Positions 1-15,098 of a stretch of 64,000 nt of DNA are shown here, in pieces. Position numbers and translations under genes: made by a program. The stretch is from Anas platyrhynchos (taxonomy: Eukaryota > Chordata > Aves > Anseriformes > Anatidae): NCBI RefSeq assembly GCF_047663525.1, contig NC_092603.1:1818001-1882000 (forward strand). The letters run 5' to 3'. Numbering within the stretch: the stretch's first letter is position 1; each line of letters begins with the position of its first letter. The notes under the pieces are model-generated. The model did no database searches. It was given only the letters and a program-made list of their open reading frames with translations, and was not told where the DNA came from.

Positions 1-2149
<2,149 letters not shown>

Positions 2150-2304
2150 GGCTGTGGGTTAAGGCAGGAGCCCCAGGGAGGTTTTGAGGTCCCCGCTTGT
2201 CATGTCCTTTGTGGACTTTGTGTAGGCACAGTGAGCCTACACGTCAGTACATGAGGGGCCTCTTCTGTCTGAGTGAATTTGTTTGCCAGGACTGGTAAGG
2301 AGAA

Positions 2305-2581
2305 AGAGAATCACAGAGGGGCTGGGGTTGGATGGGAGCCACAAGGATCACTGGGTCCAAATCCTGGGTCCTCAAAGGAAAACGCAAAAAATCAGACCCT
2401 GTGTCTGAGAGTGTTAGCCAACTGCTTGAACTCCGGTAGGCATGATGCTGTGACTGGTGCCCTGTGGAGCGTGTTCCAGTGCCTGACCACCCCGTCAGTG
2501 AAGAACCTTTTTGTGATATCAATCCTGAACCATCCCGGTTGCAGCTTCAAGCCATCTCCTCAGGTCCTAATCGCTGGTTGC
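2305..2581 (-). mobile_element. CR1 LINE 3'-end fragment (antisense)
   Basis: The sequence starts like the reverse complement of a CR1 3' end (AATCACAGAGGGGCTGGGGTTGG) and runs through phrases shared with the other antisense CR1 copies in the window, such as the one that contains GTTCCAGTGCCTGACCACCC. It stops where the retroviral LTR at 2582 begins. Confidence 0.7.
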
Positions 2582-3519
2582 TGTGAGAATGAAAGTTGTC
2601 TCTTTGCAGTAGAAACTTCCACTAACCTTGCATATTCAAAAGTGATTGTGCATGCTTAACAGTGGGGGGTATGGTTGTCGTGGTAATGGTTGGTCAAGTA
2701 AAACTGTACCTACCTGGTATAGTAATAAGTGTCGAGTAGTTTGTGAACCTGTAGCACTCAGCCAATGAGGAAACAGGGGAGGAATCAAGTGTCAGCTAAT
2801 AGGGAATATAAGGTTATGATGTACTTGCAGCACGTCCGCCATTGCAATCACAAAAATGCTGCTTCAATGTCCTGGTTTCAGTTAGAACAGAATTAATTTT
2901 CTTCCTAGTAGCTGGTGGAATGCTGTGTTTTGGCTTAGGATGAGAAGAGTGCTGATAACACCCCAATGCTTTAATTGTTGCAGAGCAGTGCTTACACCAA
3001 GCCAAGGACATCTCAGCCTTTTGCTCTGTCCTGCCAACGGGCAGGCTGGGGGTGCAGTAAGAGCTGGGAGGGGACAGACCCAGGACAGGTGACCCAAACT
3101 AGCCAAAGGGGTATTCCATACCATCTGACGTCATGCTAAACAATATATAGGGGTGGCTAGCTGGGGGGAGGGGGCCGGACTGCTCGGGGTTAGGCTGGGC
3201 ATCGGTCAGCGAGTGGTGAGCAATTGCATTGTGCATCACTTGTTTGTACATATGATTATTACTTTCCTATTATCACCATTGTATTATTATTATTATTATT
3301 GTTATTATTATTTTTGTTATTATTATTTTCCTGTCTTATTAAACTGTCTTTATCTCAACTCAAGGGCTTCACTTTCCATTTCTCTCCCCAGTCCCAGAGA
3401 GGGAGAGGGGAGGGTGAGCGAACGGCTGCGTGGTGTTTAGCTGCCGGCCGGGTTAAACCACGACATTCAATGAGATCCTAGCCTGAGCCTGTGTTATTGA
3501 CTGCAGATTGTTTCTCACA
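2582..3519 (+). mobile_element. Gammaretrovirus-like LTR (host of a nested solo LTR)
   Basis: Starts TGTGAGAATG and ends GTTTCTCACA, and is followed three bases later by a primer-binding-site-like sequence at 3523-3540 (TCGGGGCTCATCCGGGAT, close to a proline tRNA site). The same LTR family, in the opposite orientation, forms the solo LTR at 43305-43775. The element is split by another LTR at 2868-3465, so about 340 bp belong to this LTR itself. Confidence 0.7.
2868..3465 (+). mobile_element. Solo LTR (avian ERVL-like), nested
   Basis: Starts TGTCCTGGTTTCAG and ends AAACCACGACA. It is flanked by a perfect 5-bp duplication TTCAA at 2863-2867 and 3466-3470. Inside are TGACGTCATGC, a TATATA-like box, a (TTA)n tract near 3280-3330 and an AAACTGTC tail. 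Another full copy is at 41550-42117 and an internal fragment at about 29262-29660. Confidence 0.85.
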
Positions 3520-4330
3520 AATTCGGGGCTCATCCGGGATCTAATCGCCTTCTAGGTAGCCCCATTACCAGTGCAGCTGGAAGGCATGCCCCGCTGCTTT
3601 CAGCCTGTGCCTTAGTGACGGTGGTTCTGCAGAGAGCTGACAAAGAATGGAGGCTGCTTGAGAAGACAGGATGGATGAAGAGTTAAGGAAGAAAGCAAGG
3701 CAGGCACTCTGGCTTCGAGAACTGACCCAGTAACTGTGCACCGACCAAGGTAAGAAATAGGAAGCATTGCCTTGGCAGTCTGCTGGCCCTGCCCATGGCT
3801 CGTCGACCACTTTGGAGGAGCTGCCAGCCCTGGGTCTGTCTCTGTGCTCTCCTGGGGCTTCACCAGCTCAGGAAGCCTCCTGTAGGCTGCGGTGAATCAA
3901 GGAACATCTGCTGTATTGGGACTGGATGAAGGGAGAGAAATAATAGGGGAGAAAGCTACTACTGCGGGAACATGGGGCTGGTTTTTACAGACTGTGGATA
4001 CCAGGACTGGGCGAACTGACTACACCTGCAACTGAGGGCACCAAGGATGAGGAAATAGAACCCATCTCCTGGGAAGTGGAAAGGGAAAAGGCATTCAAAG
4101 CTATTACAGATGCCTTAACATCTGCCCCTGCACTGAGGCTCTCAGATTACTCAAAGCCTTTTGATTTATTTGCCCAGGGGCTGGGTCCAGCACACGCTCT
4201 GAAGGCCTCTCCACCCTTGATGGAATCCACAGATCCTCCCAGTTCAGTGTCATTATGAACAACTTGATTGACAACTGTATTGACCCGTTTATGAATACCA
4301 CATCTCAAGTGGACAATGCAATAGATTGCT
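3520..4330 (+). pseudogene. Retroviral internal remnant with pol (RT connection) fragment
   Basis: After the PBS-like site at 3523-3540, about 500 bp of leader-like sequence show no frame. From 4061 to about 4215 a short frame resembles the gammaretroviral reverse transcriptase connection region (EKAFKAITDALTSAPALRL, then KPFDLF). No catalytic motif, integrase or env could be followed. This is an old, decayed copy. Confidence 0.55.
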
Positions 4331-6520
4331 GGCATTGTTAAAAAAACAAAACTACTGCATACTGAATTCTAGTGCTTAGTAAAACCAATCCATGAAACAT
4401 TTTGATATCAACCCAAGTCATCCTACTTATTCCCTGAAGCTCTAAATTATCAGCCACAGCCTGTCAAAGCAAGCTCATGTAGCTGTCCAATCGAAAGTTT
4501 GGATTCCTTACCCAGTGTGCAATGAGCCTATCCTCACACTAGGTGGAGATATTGTTTATTTCAGAATTGTGCAAGTACCAGGTGGTTTCTCGCTAAACTG
4601 GCACACCTAAGGATTTCCCGTGCCACACTTTAGACCATGTCTTATCACTACATGTAGATGTTAGCACAGACCTCTAATTTCTAATTGGTTACATAATGAG
4701 CATACTGCTGGTTTGCAAAATCATTCTAGGCATCCTCAGAGGGGAAGGGTCTCTTGTTGGGCTGTGGTCTCTCAGCCTAAGGGCATGAATTTTACTATTC
4801 TAATGAGGATAGTCCTCATTAGTATTAGAAACTCATTCCTTTGTTTGTCAGCCAAGTCTTTCTAAAAAGTTGATTGGTAGCACATTCAGTAGTATACGTA
4901 TTGGATGTTTCCTTACCAAATGGCCGTTCTGATCAAGTAGTTTTTTTTATGAATCATCCTTTAGATATCCTCAAGGCCTGGATCATCTTGCCCTTGCCTT
5001 GAAACACAGATTTTACAGCTTTTACCACAACACAAAGTTAACAATACAAACTTAAATTGTTACTGGCATCAATACCCCATCACATCAACACTGGCCCCAT
5101 AGTGCATTACAATGCACCAGCAATTCAGTATGGGTGGGAGTAACAAGCAGTTGTAATTACAGCTGATATTACAATCACACCCCAGTGGGGCTGCTTTTGT
5201 AATGTCACAGCATAGGAGCTTGTCTTGACACTGACCTGAAAAAAACTCATCGGCCTGTGACAAGGAATCAGCAATTACCATCAAATGTGCTTTTAATGGT
5301 TTGAAGTCCTGGAATCTTACCTGGAAGGTCAGCAATAAAAATTGCCAAAGTTGCTCGAATTTTACTTTTCTTTACTTTACACGCTGTTCTACTGGCTCCA
5401 ACCTACATCAGTTGGTTGCTGGACACCACAGGCTGGGCTGGGTTGTGGTGAGTTAAGGGATGGCAGGAGCCTGGCTACCTCCTCCAGCTGCTGCAGACCA
5501 GAACCTTTCTGCCTGGTCACTGGAACCAGTACAGAGCAGGACAGGCAGGAACACCCAGTGCCATCCTGCCTAGAATTTGGAGCCCAGCCGGGTGCCCAGA
5601 GACCTGGCAGTTATGCTCAGGCTGAGGTAAGCAGCTGCCACTTTCTGAGAGTCAGCCAGCAGCCAAACTAAGCACAGGTCCCACAGACAGACACATGGAC
5701 AGACACACACATGCACACAGACACACAGAGACTTGACCCCAGCAGCCAGCGCCAGGATCATGGGCTGTGACTCGCCACCCCACTCCAGCTGCTGGCACTG
5801 AGCCCTGCACTGGCCTCACTCACTCTCACCCCAGTCCCTAAACTGAAGAAAATGTTTAATGAGAAGTTACAAGAAGACAGGATAGATTGGTGTTTGGCAC
5901 AGCGCTCAGCCAGAGAAGCACTGATGGGTCCTATTTCGCACACAGGTGGCCCCTTTCCTTCCTTTTCTGCCTCTGTATATCTTTGTTCCTTCTGCTCCCC
6001 TGCCCTGCACATCCCCCACCAGTCCCACACCACTCCCGGTCCAAGGTGCTCCTGGTTCACATCTTATCAGTTGCAAAGTCCAGGCTGATCTTCCTGGAAG
6101 CTGCACCTTTGCTTGCTTGGTTGCCAACACGGAGTATGACGGGGACGTTCCTTTTTTGTCACCGTGCCCATGTTGGTTCTGTCAGGTCTGTGTCCAGCTA
6201 GAGGTTGGTTTCTGCTTGTTTTTCTCCTTTTCCATTGGTTTCCAATGCATGAGGTCTCCAAGCAACCTTGCTGGAAGAAACACTCTTGCTCTCCCATGCC
6301 CCCACCAGTCAGTGTGAGTGACCAGCTTTGGTTCTCACCACTGCTGCCCAGTCAGGCTTCTGTCCCCTTCAGGTCTAATTTATGGCTTACTCTTTTTCTT
6401 ATTATCCCTCATCCCAGTGAAGGAGGTCCTTGGCCAGATTCCCCTAGGGAGCACACACTCTCCTTCCACATGCCCTTACAGCCTGCCTGGGCTGCACAGC
6501 AAGCAGTATCTTGGACTGCA
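4331..6520. other. Intergenic stretch without a recognised gene
   Basis: I see no convincing exon, RNA gene or complete element here. 5697-5730 holds a short CA-rich run (ACAGACACACACATGCACACAGACACACAG). The open frames present are short, low in conserved motifs and not repeated elsewhere in the window. Part of 4331-5340 could be further decayed retroviral sequence. Confidence 0.4.
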
Positions 6521-6690
6521 GCAGGAGCCGTGTTGGAGGAGGCCAAGGGAGGTGATCCTTTGCCTCTGCTCAGTGCTGGTGAGGCCACCCCTGGGGCACT
6601 GGGCCCAGTGCTGGGCTCCCCAGCACAAGAGAGACCTGGAGAGAGTTCAGCGAGGGTCATGAAGGCGACGAGTGTGCTGGAGCACAGGGG
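6520..6690 (+). mobile_element. CR1 LINE fragment (sense)
   Basis: Contains the CR1 phrase CTGGTGAGGCCACCCCTGGG followed by GCACTGGGCCCAGTGCTGGG and GAGAGACCTGG. It is the sense counterpart of the antisense copies at 10.5 kb and 23.9 kb. Short and truncated at both ends. Confidence 0.65.
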
Positions 6691-7056
6691 GCTCCATCTG
6701 AGCACCAGGAAATTCTCATGGTGTGGGCAACCACATGCTGGCACAGGTTGGTGGGTCTGCATTCTTGGGCGTATTCAAAAGCCTCATGGGCATGGCCACG
6801 GACAACTGGCTTTGAGTGGCCCTGTCCTGCCTAGTCTGCGGGTGGAGGACAGGCGGGGGTGATGGAGATGGCCCCCAGTGGGGTCCTGCCCAATGCCAGC
6901 TGCCCCCGCTCCTGGGGACAGCCCTGATGGGGACACGTCCTGGGTACCCCATCGCTGAGTGGGTGGCCCCTGCTCTCCCCGAGCGCCGCTGCAGCCCACA
7001 GCAGGGCTGAGAAACGTGGGGGCTTAGGGGGGAGGGCGAAAAGTCCGGGTGTGGCC

Positions 7057-7213
7057 GGGATTTCCCGGTCCCCATCTCCCCTCCCCCCCCGCGGCGCTCT
7101 CAGCGCTTTCGCTTTCGCTTCTGGCAACCTGCGGGACCGCGATCTACCCGGCGCCCGGTGACGTCACGAGAACACCGGTTACTCATTGGTAGATGCGCTG
7201 CGGAGCCGCCAAT
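7057..7213 (+). promoter_or_regulatory. Class I promoter: NF-kB, ISRE, X/CRE, Y boxes
   Basis: Directly visible: a palindromic NF-kB/enhancer A site GGGATTTCCC (7057-7066), an interferon response element CTTTCGCTTTCGCTTC (7106-7121; the reverse strand reads GAAAGCGAAAG), a CRE/X2 site TGACGTCA (7159-7166), a reverse CCAAT Y box ATTGG (7185-7189) and a CCAAT at 7209-7213. Order and spacing match known class I promoters, where NLRC5 and RFX act on X/Y and IRFs on the ISRE. The ATG follows at 7286. Confidence 0.85.
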
Positions 7214-7285
7214 CGCGTCGCGGGGCGGAGCTGGAGACGCGGGATACCTTCGAGCTCCGGAGGCAGCTCGGGGCACAGCGGAGCC

Positions 7286-9850
<2,565 letters not shown>

Positions 9851-10001
9851 CCGCTCTGCTTCAGCCCGTGAGGGACCAGACAGCTCCATGTGTACTTTGT
9901 GCTGCAGCTAGATGTCCCTGTTCCCCCCAACCTCTCACATCTCCTATCTGCTACTGAAGAGCAGTGCCACAGCATAATTGAATCTGCACGCCTTCATACA
10001 A

Positions 10002-10007
10002 AATAAA
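10002..10007 (+). terminator. Poly(A) signal of complete class I gene
   Basis: AATAAA about 150 bp after the stop codon, in a conventional 3' UTR context. The upstream partial class I gene has lost this segment. Confidence 0.75.
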
Positions 10008-10261
10008 CTGTACAATGATTTGCTGATTTGCCACAAAGTGTGCCTGGTGTCTGATCTGGAGTGGTGGGTGGGAGCAGGTGGGCAAGGTGCTCCTATCCAG
10101 GCCTGGTGGGTCAGGGTTGCCCAGAGAAGCTGCATGGGGAAATTGGGGAGGCATCGGTGGAGGCTGGGAGCTGCATGCAGAAAGAGCTCAGCACAGTGAG
10201 CCTATGCGTCAGTATAGCAGGGGCCTCCTCCTTCTGGATGAATATTGTTTGCCAGGACTTG

Positions 10262-10950
10262 TCACAAGAATCCCAGAGGGGCTGGGGTTGGATGGGACCT
10301 CTTGAGGTCTGCTTCCCCCAAAGCACTGTTCTGCACCCCCGAATGCCTGTTGCCCCGGACAAGTCCTGTGCAATTCTCAGTATCTCCTCTACTGGAGACT
10401 CCACAGCCCCTATGGACTCCCCTGAGCCTCCTCTGCTCCAGGCTGAGTAGGCCCAGCTCCCTCAGCCTCTCCTCCCAGAGGAGATGCTCCAGTCCCTGCA
10501 GCATCTTTGGTAGCATCTGACTCTCCCCAGTGCGGCCAGGTCTCTCTTGTATCAGAGAGCCCAGCACTGGGCCCAGAACCCCCTCTGTGGGTGCCTGACC
10601 ACCATCTTGGGCAAGAACCTTTTCTGAACAGCTGGCCTGAGCCTTCCCTGTGGCAGCTCCATGCCATTCCCTCAGACCCAGAGAGAAGAGACCGGTGCCT
10701 GCCCCTCCACTCCCCTCATCAAGAAGCTGTGGGCCACCACGAGGCCTCCCCTGCATCTCCTCTGCTCTGGGCTCAACAAGCCAAGCACCTTCAGCCGCTC
10801 CTCACACGCCTTGCCCTGCAGAGCCTTCGCCGTCCTCGTAGCCCTCCCTTGGAGGCTCTCGCACAGTTTCATGCCCTTCATCTTCTCTGGTGCCCACAGC
10901 TGCACGCAGTGCTCGAGGCGAGGCCTCACTCACATAGAGCAGAGCTCCCC
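10262..10950 (-). mobile_element. Antisense CR1 fragments between class I and TAP2
   Basis: Runs of CR1 reverse-complement sequence: TCCCAGAGGGGCTGGGGTTGG, CTCAGCCTCTCCTCCCAGAG, GTGCCTGACCACCATCTTGG and CTCTGGGCTCAACAAGCCAA. Two partly overlapping CR1 copies seem joined near 10560-10600. The segment 10191-10245 just before it is shared with 2226-2290 behind the first class I gene, so both genes had the same downstream flank before one lost its last exon. Confidence 0.75.
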
Positions 10951-11119
10951 ACATCCCATCGCAATCCAGCTCACTCCTCTCTGGAGTGTTTCCACTTTAT
11001 TCCATACAAATCCCGGCACCAACAGGAGCAGCCCCCACCTCCCATCCTGCAGCCAGAACAGGAGCTGGTTGCTGCTCCCTGTCCCTATCCCCGGGGGTTT
11101 TCAGCTGCCCTGTGGGTTG

Positions 11120-14100
11120 TTAGCGCTGCAGCAGGCGGCTGTAGGGCCCACCACAGGCCGTGAGCTCAGCGGGCGTCCCCATCTCAGCCACGGTGCCATG
11201 CTCCAGCACCACGATGCGGTCGGCCTTCTCCAGCATCCATGGGTGGTGGGTGATGAGCAGCACCGTCCGGTCCCCCCCACTCTGCACCCACTGCTGCAGC
11301 TGCAGGAGATGCCGGTGCCCATCAGCCTCCGCCACGGAGCTGGACCCCTTCTCCCAGGCACAGTCCACCACTCACCGCCACATCCCCATCCCCATCCAGA
11401 GCACTGGTGGCCTCGTCGAGGATGAGGACAGTGGGGCATCGCACCAAGGCCCGGGCAATGGCAACACGCTGCTTCTGCCCAGCCGAGAGCTGATCTCCTC
11501 TCTCCCCTACATCTGCAGGATGGGGACAGGGAGGTGACTGGGACAGACACCCAGTTGCCCCTGCTCCCCAGTACTCACCAGTGTCAAAGCCTTGGTCCAG
11601 TGCAGAGATAAAGTCCAAGGCACCAGCAGCCTCTGCAGCTGCTATGATCTCCTCCTCCCTGCAGTCCTCCAGCCCATAGGCAATGTTGTCCCGGATGGAG
11701 CCAGAGAAGAGCACGGGCTCCTGCCCCACCAGTGCCACCTGCCCCGAGGCAGAGGCTGAGTCCGGGCACTGCTCAGCACATTTGTGCTGCACACTCTCCT
11801 GCAGCCACACTCACCTGGCGGTGTAGGTACCGGTGCCTGTAATCACGCAGTGGCACCCCATCCAGCAGCACCTCCCCAGCCGTGGGCTCATAGAAGCGCT
11901 GCAGCAGCCCAGCACAGGTGCTCTTCCCACTGCCATTCAGCCCTGCCAGTGCTGTCACCTCACCGGGGCGCAGCTCGAAGGAGACATCCTGCAGGACAAG
12001 GTGTTCGGGGCGCGTGGGGTAGGCAAAGGAGACGTGCTGGAAGGTGACGTGGCCTTGCAGTGTGGCAGGCTCCGAGGTGCCCCCAGTGCCCACAGCTGGC
12101 TCACGGTCCAGGTAGTCGAAGATCTTGTGGGCAGCTGCCACATTGCTCAGCAGGTCACCGTAGGCGTATGCCAGCGCCTGTGTGGGGCAGAGCTACTGGC
12201 ACCAAGGAAGGGGACACAGTGATGTGCTCATGGCAGGGACAGACGTGGGGATGTGCCTATGGGGGATGTACTGCCCAACCTTACCTGCACACTGCTGCCG
12301 GCATTATTCTGGTAGAGGATGAAGGCGACAAGGCCGCCAGCAGTGAGGGTCCCCTCACGGAGCTGCTGGTGGCCACAGTACAACACCAGTGCCTGCACGG
12401 CCAGCTGCAGTGCCTGCAGGGACAGGGGTGAGTGGGGATGTCCTTGTGCCAATAGGCACCTGGGTCTCCCCATGTCAGCCTCACCCGCCGGATGAGGAGG
12501 AAGATTGCTGTCTCCATGTCCCGCTGGTCCCGCAGCCCCAGCATCTTGGTCAGTGCCTGGCCGTACCGGCGCTCTTCCTCCTCCTCCCCAGCGAAGGCCC
12601 GCACTGTCTCGATGGAGGAGATGGCCTCCTGCACCACCATCCCAGTGCCAGCTGTTGCATCCAGCACGGCCTGCTGCAGCATCTGGGTAGGGCCAGTGGG
12701 CATCAGCACCCATGGGATGGCACAGCTGAGTCCTCACCATCCCATCCCATCTCCATTCCTGCTCTCCTCTTGCCTGTTGTCCCCTCCCCATGATCACCAT
12801 TCCCACAATCTTCATCCCCACGTTCCTGACCCTGTCATTCCCAGCTTCAAACCTCCTGTTCCATCCCGGTAATCCGCACCCTGCTGTCCTGTCCCAGCCA
12901 TCTCCATCTCACCATCGTTGCCCAGCCATCTCTACCTCACATCCCATCCCCACCATGCCCATTTCTTGCTGTCCCCAACCTGCCACCCTCTTCCTGCTGT
13001 CCCCATCCATCCAGCCATCACCATCCCTGCTCTCCTGTTTCTCCTGTCCCATGTCCACCATCACCTGGTGCCGGGCATTGTAGACCTTGTGCGCAGCAAT
13101 GGCAAGGGGCACCTCAAGCAGCGCCAGCAGGGTCAGGCGTGGTGAGAGCGCCAGCATGAAGGCACTGAGCCCCAGAACCTTCCCCAGGTTCCTCAGGGCG
13201 ATGTTGGCACTGCCTGGCACCACCCTGCTCGCCAGTGGCACGTCAGTGGCCAGCCGGGAGGCCAGATCAGCTGCAAGGGTTGAACAAGGTCAGTGGGGGA
13301 TACACCATGGGGACAGGGACAGGGAACCCCCCGTTTTGTACCTGCTGTGGTCTGCTGGAAGAAGGCCAGATCCTGGTGTACCAGGCCAGAGAAGAGCCGG
13401 TCGCGGGTGCGCAGTGTGAGGCGAGCCATGATGAAGCTGAAGAGGCCCCCACGGCAGCCAGCAAACAGCGAACTGGGCAGAATGGGGGGACAGAGATATC
13501 CTGAAACCCATCAGGCACCATCCCAGGTGTGGACAGGGTCTGGGAGAGGAACTGGGGGTCCCTACCTGCTGGCAGAGGCGAGGCACACAAAGCTGATGGC
13601 AGTGGCAAAGGCAGTGGGGCCATCCCCATGACGGAGGACATCCAAGGCCTTCCCAGTGCAGTAGGGCACGGAGGTCTCACCCAATGCAGCCAGCACGAGG
13701 AAGAAGAAGGCTCCGCTGAGGAAGGGCCACTCAGGCCAGGCCAGGGCCAGCTGCCGGCGCAGGGCCGCCTGGTACTTGACCTCCTTGGTCCCCAGGGCCA
13801 CCCCAGGTGCCAGGGAGGTCCAGGTGAGCAGGGCCAGCAAGACTGCCCCGTAGGCCAATGCCAGCCAGGACGGTGTGGCCATGGCCAGCAGCACTGGTGG
13901 AGCCCCAGGCAGCTCCAGGCAGCCCCGCAAGGTAAGGAAGGTGGCAGGGGCCAGGCTCACCAGGGCCGCGGCTCCCCGGGGTCCTCCGGGGGCCAACAGC
14001 ATCCCAGCTCCCACCAGCACTGGTAGCCGCAGCCCAGCCTCCAGCCATGTGGCCACTAGACCCAGCTGGGCCAGTGCCGGAGCCAACCGGGCCAGTGCTG

Positions 14101-14164
14101 CCAGCACGACCAGGTCAGCCAGGAGCAGGACACAGGCCAGGCGCAAGGTGGGCAGCAACTCCAT
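11120..14164 (-). CDS. TAP2: Peptide transporter subunit TAP2
   Basis: Half of the ER peptide pump that feeds class I. Nine exons: 14164-13566, 13472-13342, 13270-13065, 12682-12485, 12413-12285, 12177-11815, 11738-11579, 11512-11376, 11299-11120; 700 aa with stop at 11122-11120. The ATG chosen reads MELLPTLRL; an upstream in-frame ATG exists but this one starts the family-like sequence. Residues 1-120 or so form the extra N-terminal membrane domain used for tapasin binding, followed by the core ABC membrane domain with [13 protein letters not shown]. The nucleotide-binding domain has Walker [10 protein letters not shown] (about 500-508), signature LSAGQKQR (604-611), Walker [11 protein letters not shown] with the catalytic glutamate, and the switch histidine in ITHH. 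All catalytic elements look canonical. Exon 9 start at 11299 was chosen because it aligns ALQQWVQS with mammalian TAP2. Confidence 0.95.
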
Positions 14165-15098
14165 GGCTTGGGGGCTCTGAGGAGCGTTCAAGGCCCTACC
14201 CAGCAATCCCAGACCCTCTGCTGGTCACTTGGACCCTGCTGGGCTCCCTGAGGCACTCCCCAGGGAACACCAGTGCTCCCAGTGCAGACTCCTCAGCTCC
14301 CCTTGACCCTGTCTAGCACCCTGGGGCTCACACCAGTGCTCCTGGCTTATCTCTGAGACCCTGCTGAGCTCCCTGGGACACCAGTGCTCCCAGTAAATCC
14401 CCCAGTCCTGACCAGGACCCCCAAAGACCCTTCCCAGCACCCTAGAACATAACCCAGTACACCCAGTATGGCCCCCTAGTCTCGTCCTGGATCCCCAAAC
14501 CTCTCAGGAACACACCTGTAACCCCCAGCGCAGCCTCCTTCACCTTTTTGAGACCCACCCCTGGCACACTGAGGACACACCAGCTCTCCCAGTCTTCCCA
14601 GTCCAGCCCCCCCTCACCAGCCCCGTGTTCCCCAGACCTGCTCGGCTCGGCTCAGCTTGGCCCGGCCGAGTCCAACCGCCCCCCCCTGGCTCCCCCCAGC
14701 CTGCTCTGCCTCCCCCCGGGGCCCCCAGACCCACCCGGCCCCAGCCGCTCCCTCTATGCTCTGGCCCCGCCACCTTTCACTTTCATTTTCACAGCCCTTC
14801 TCCCCCGGCCCCGCCCTACTCCCGCCTCGCCACGCCCCTTTCACCCGTCGCCACGCCCCCCTCCGCCCCTTGCCACGCCCCCTCCTCCCCTTGCCACGCC
14901 CCCCTCCCCGCCCCTCCGCAACCTGCTCCGGACCGATCTGCCCGACAACTGGTGACGCGCCTCCGGCCTCAGCCAATGACAGGCGACGCCGGCGCCCATC
15001 CCGTCCCGGCGCTGGGTTTCATTTTCCGAGAAACGGGACCGGGACCGGCTCCGGGACCGCAGAGGGGCCGGGAGGGTCGCGTGCACTGACCGGGGACG
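14165..15098. promoter_or_regulatory. Bidirectional TAP1/TAP2 promoter spacer
   Basis: The divergent TAP genes share a 934-bp spacer. ISRE-like sites lie at 14774-14791 (TTTCACTTTCATTTTCAC; the other strand reads GAAAATGAAAGTGAAA) and at 15016-15027 (GTTTCATTTTCC). Between them, 14824-14925 holds about four CCACGCCCC units plus other GC/KLF-type boxes. No TATA box was seen. 14220-14540 is a C-rich run with repeats around CACCAGTGCTCCCAG. The arrangement suggests joint interferon induction of both subunits; this is inference. Confidence 0.75.

Noticed and set aside
5342-5671. 109-codon plus-strand frame upstream of the class I gene
   Set aside because: No family motif, no splice context, not repeated near the other class I gene; length is unremarkable for this composition.
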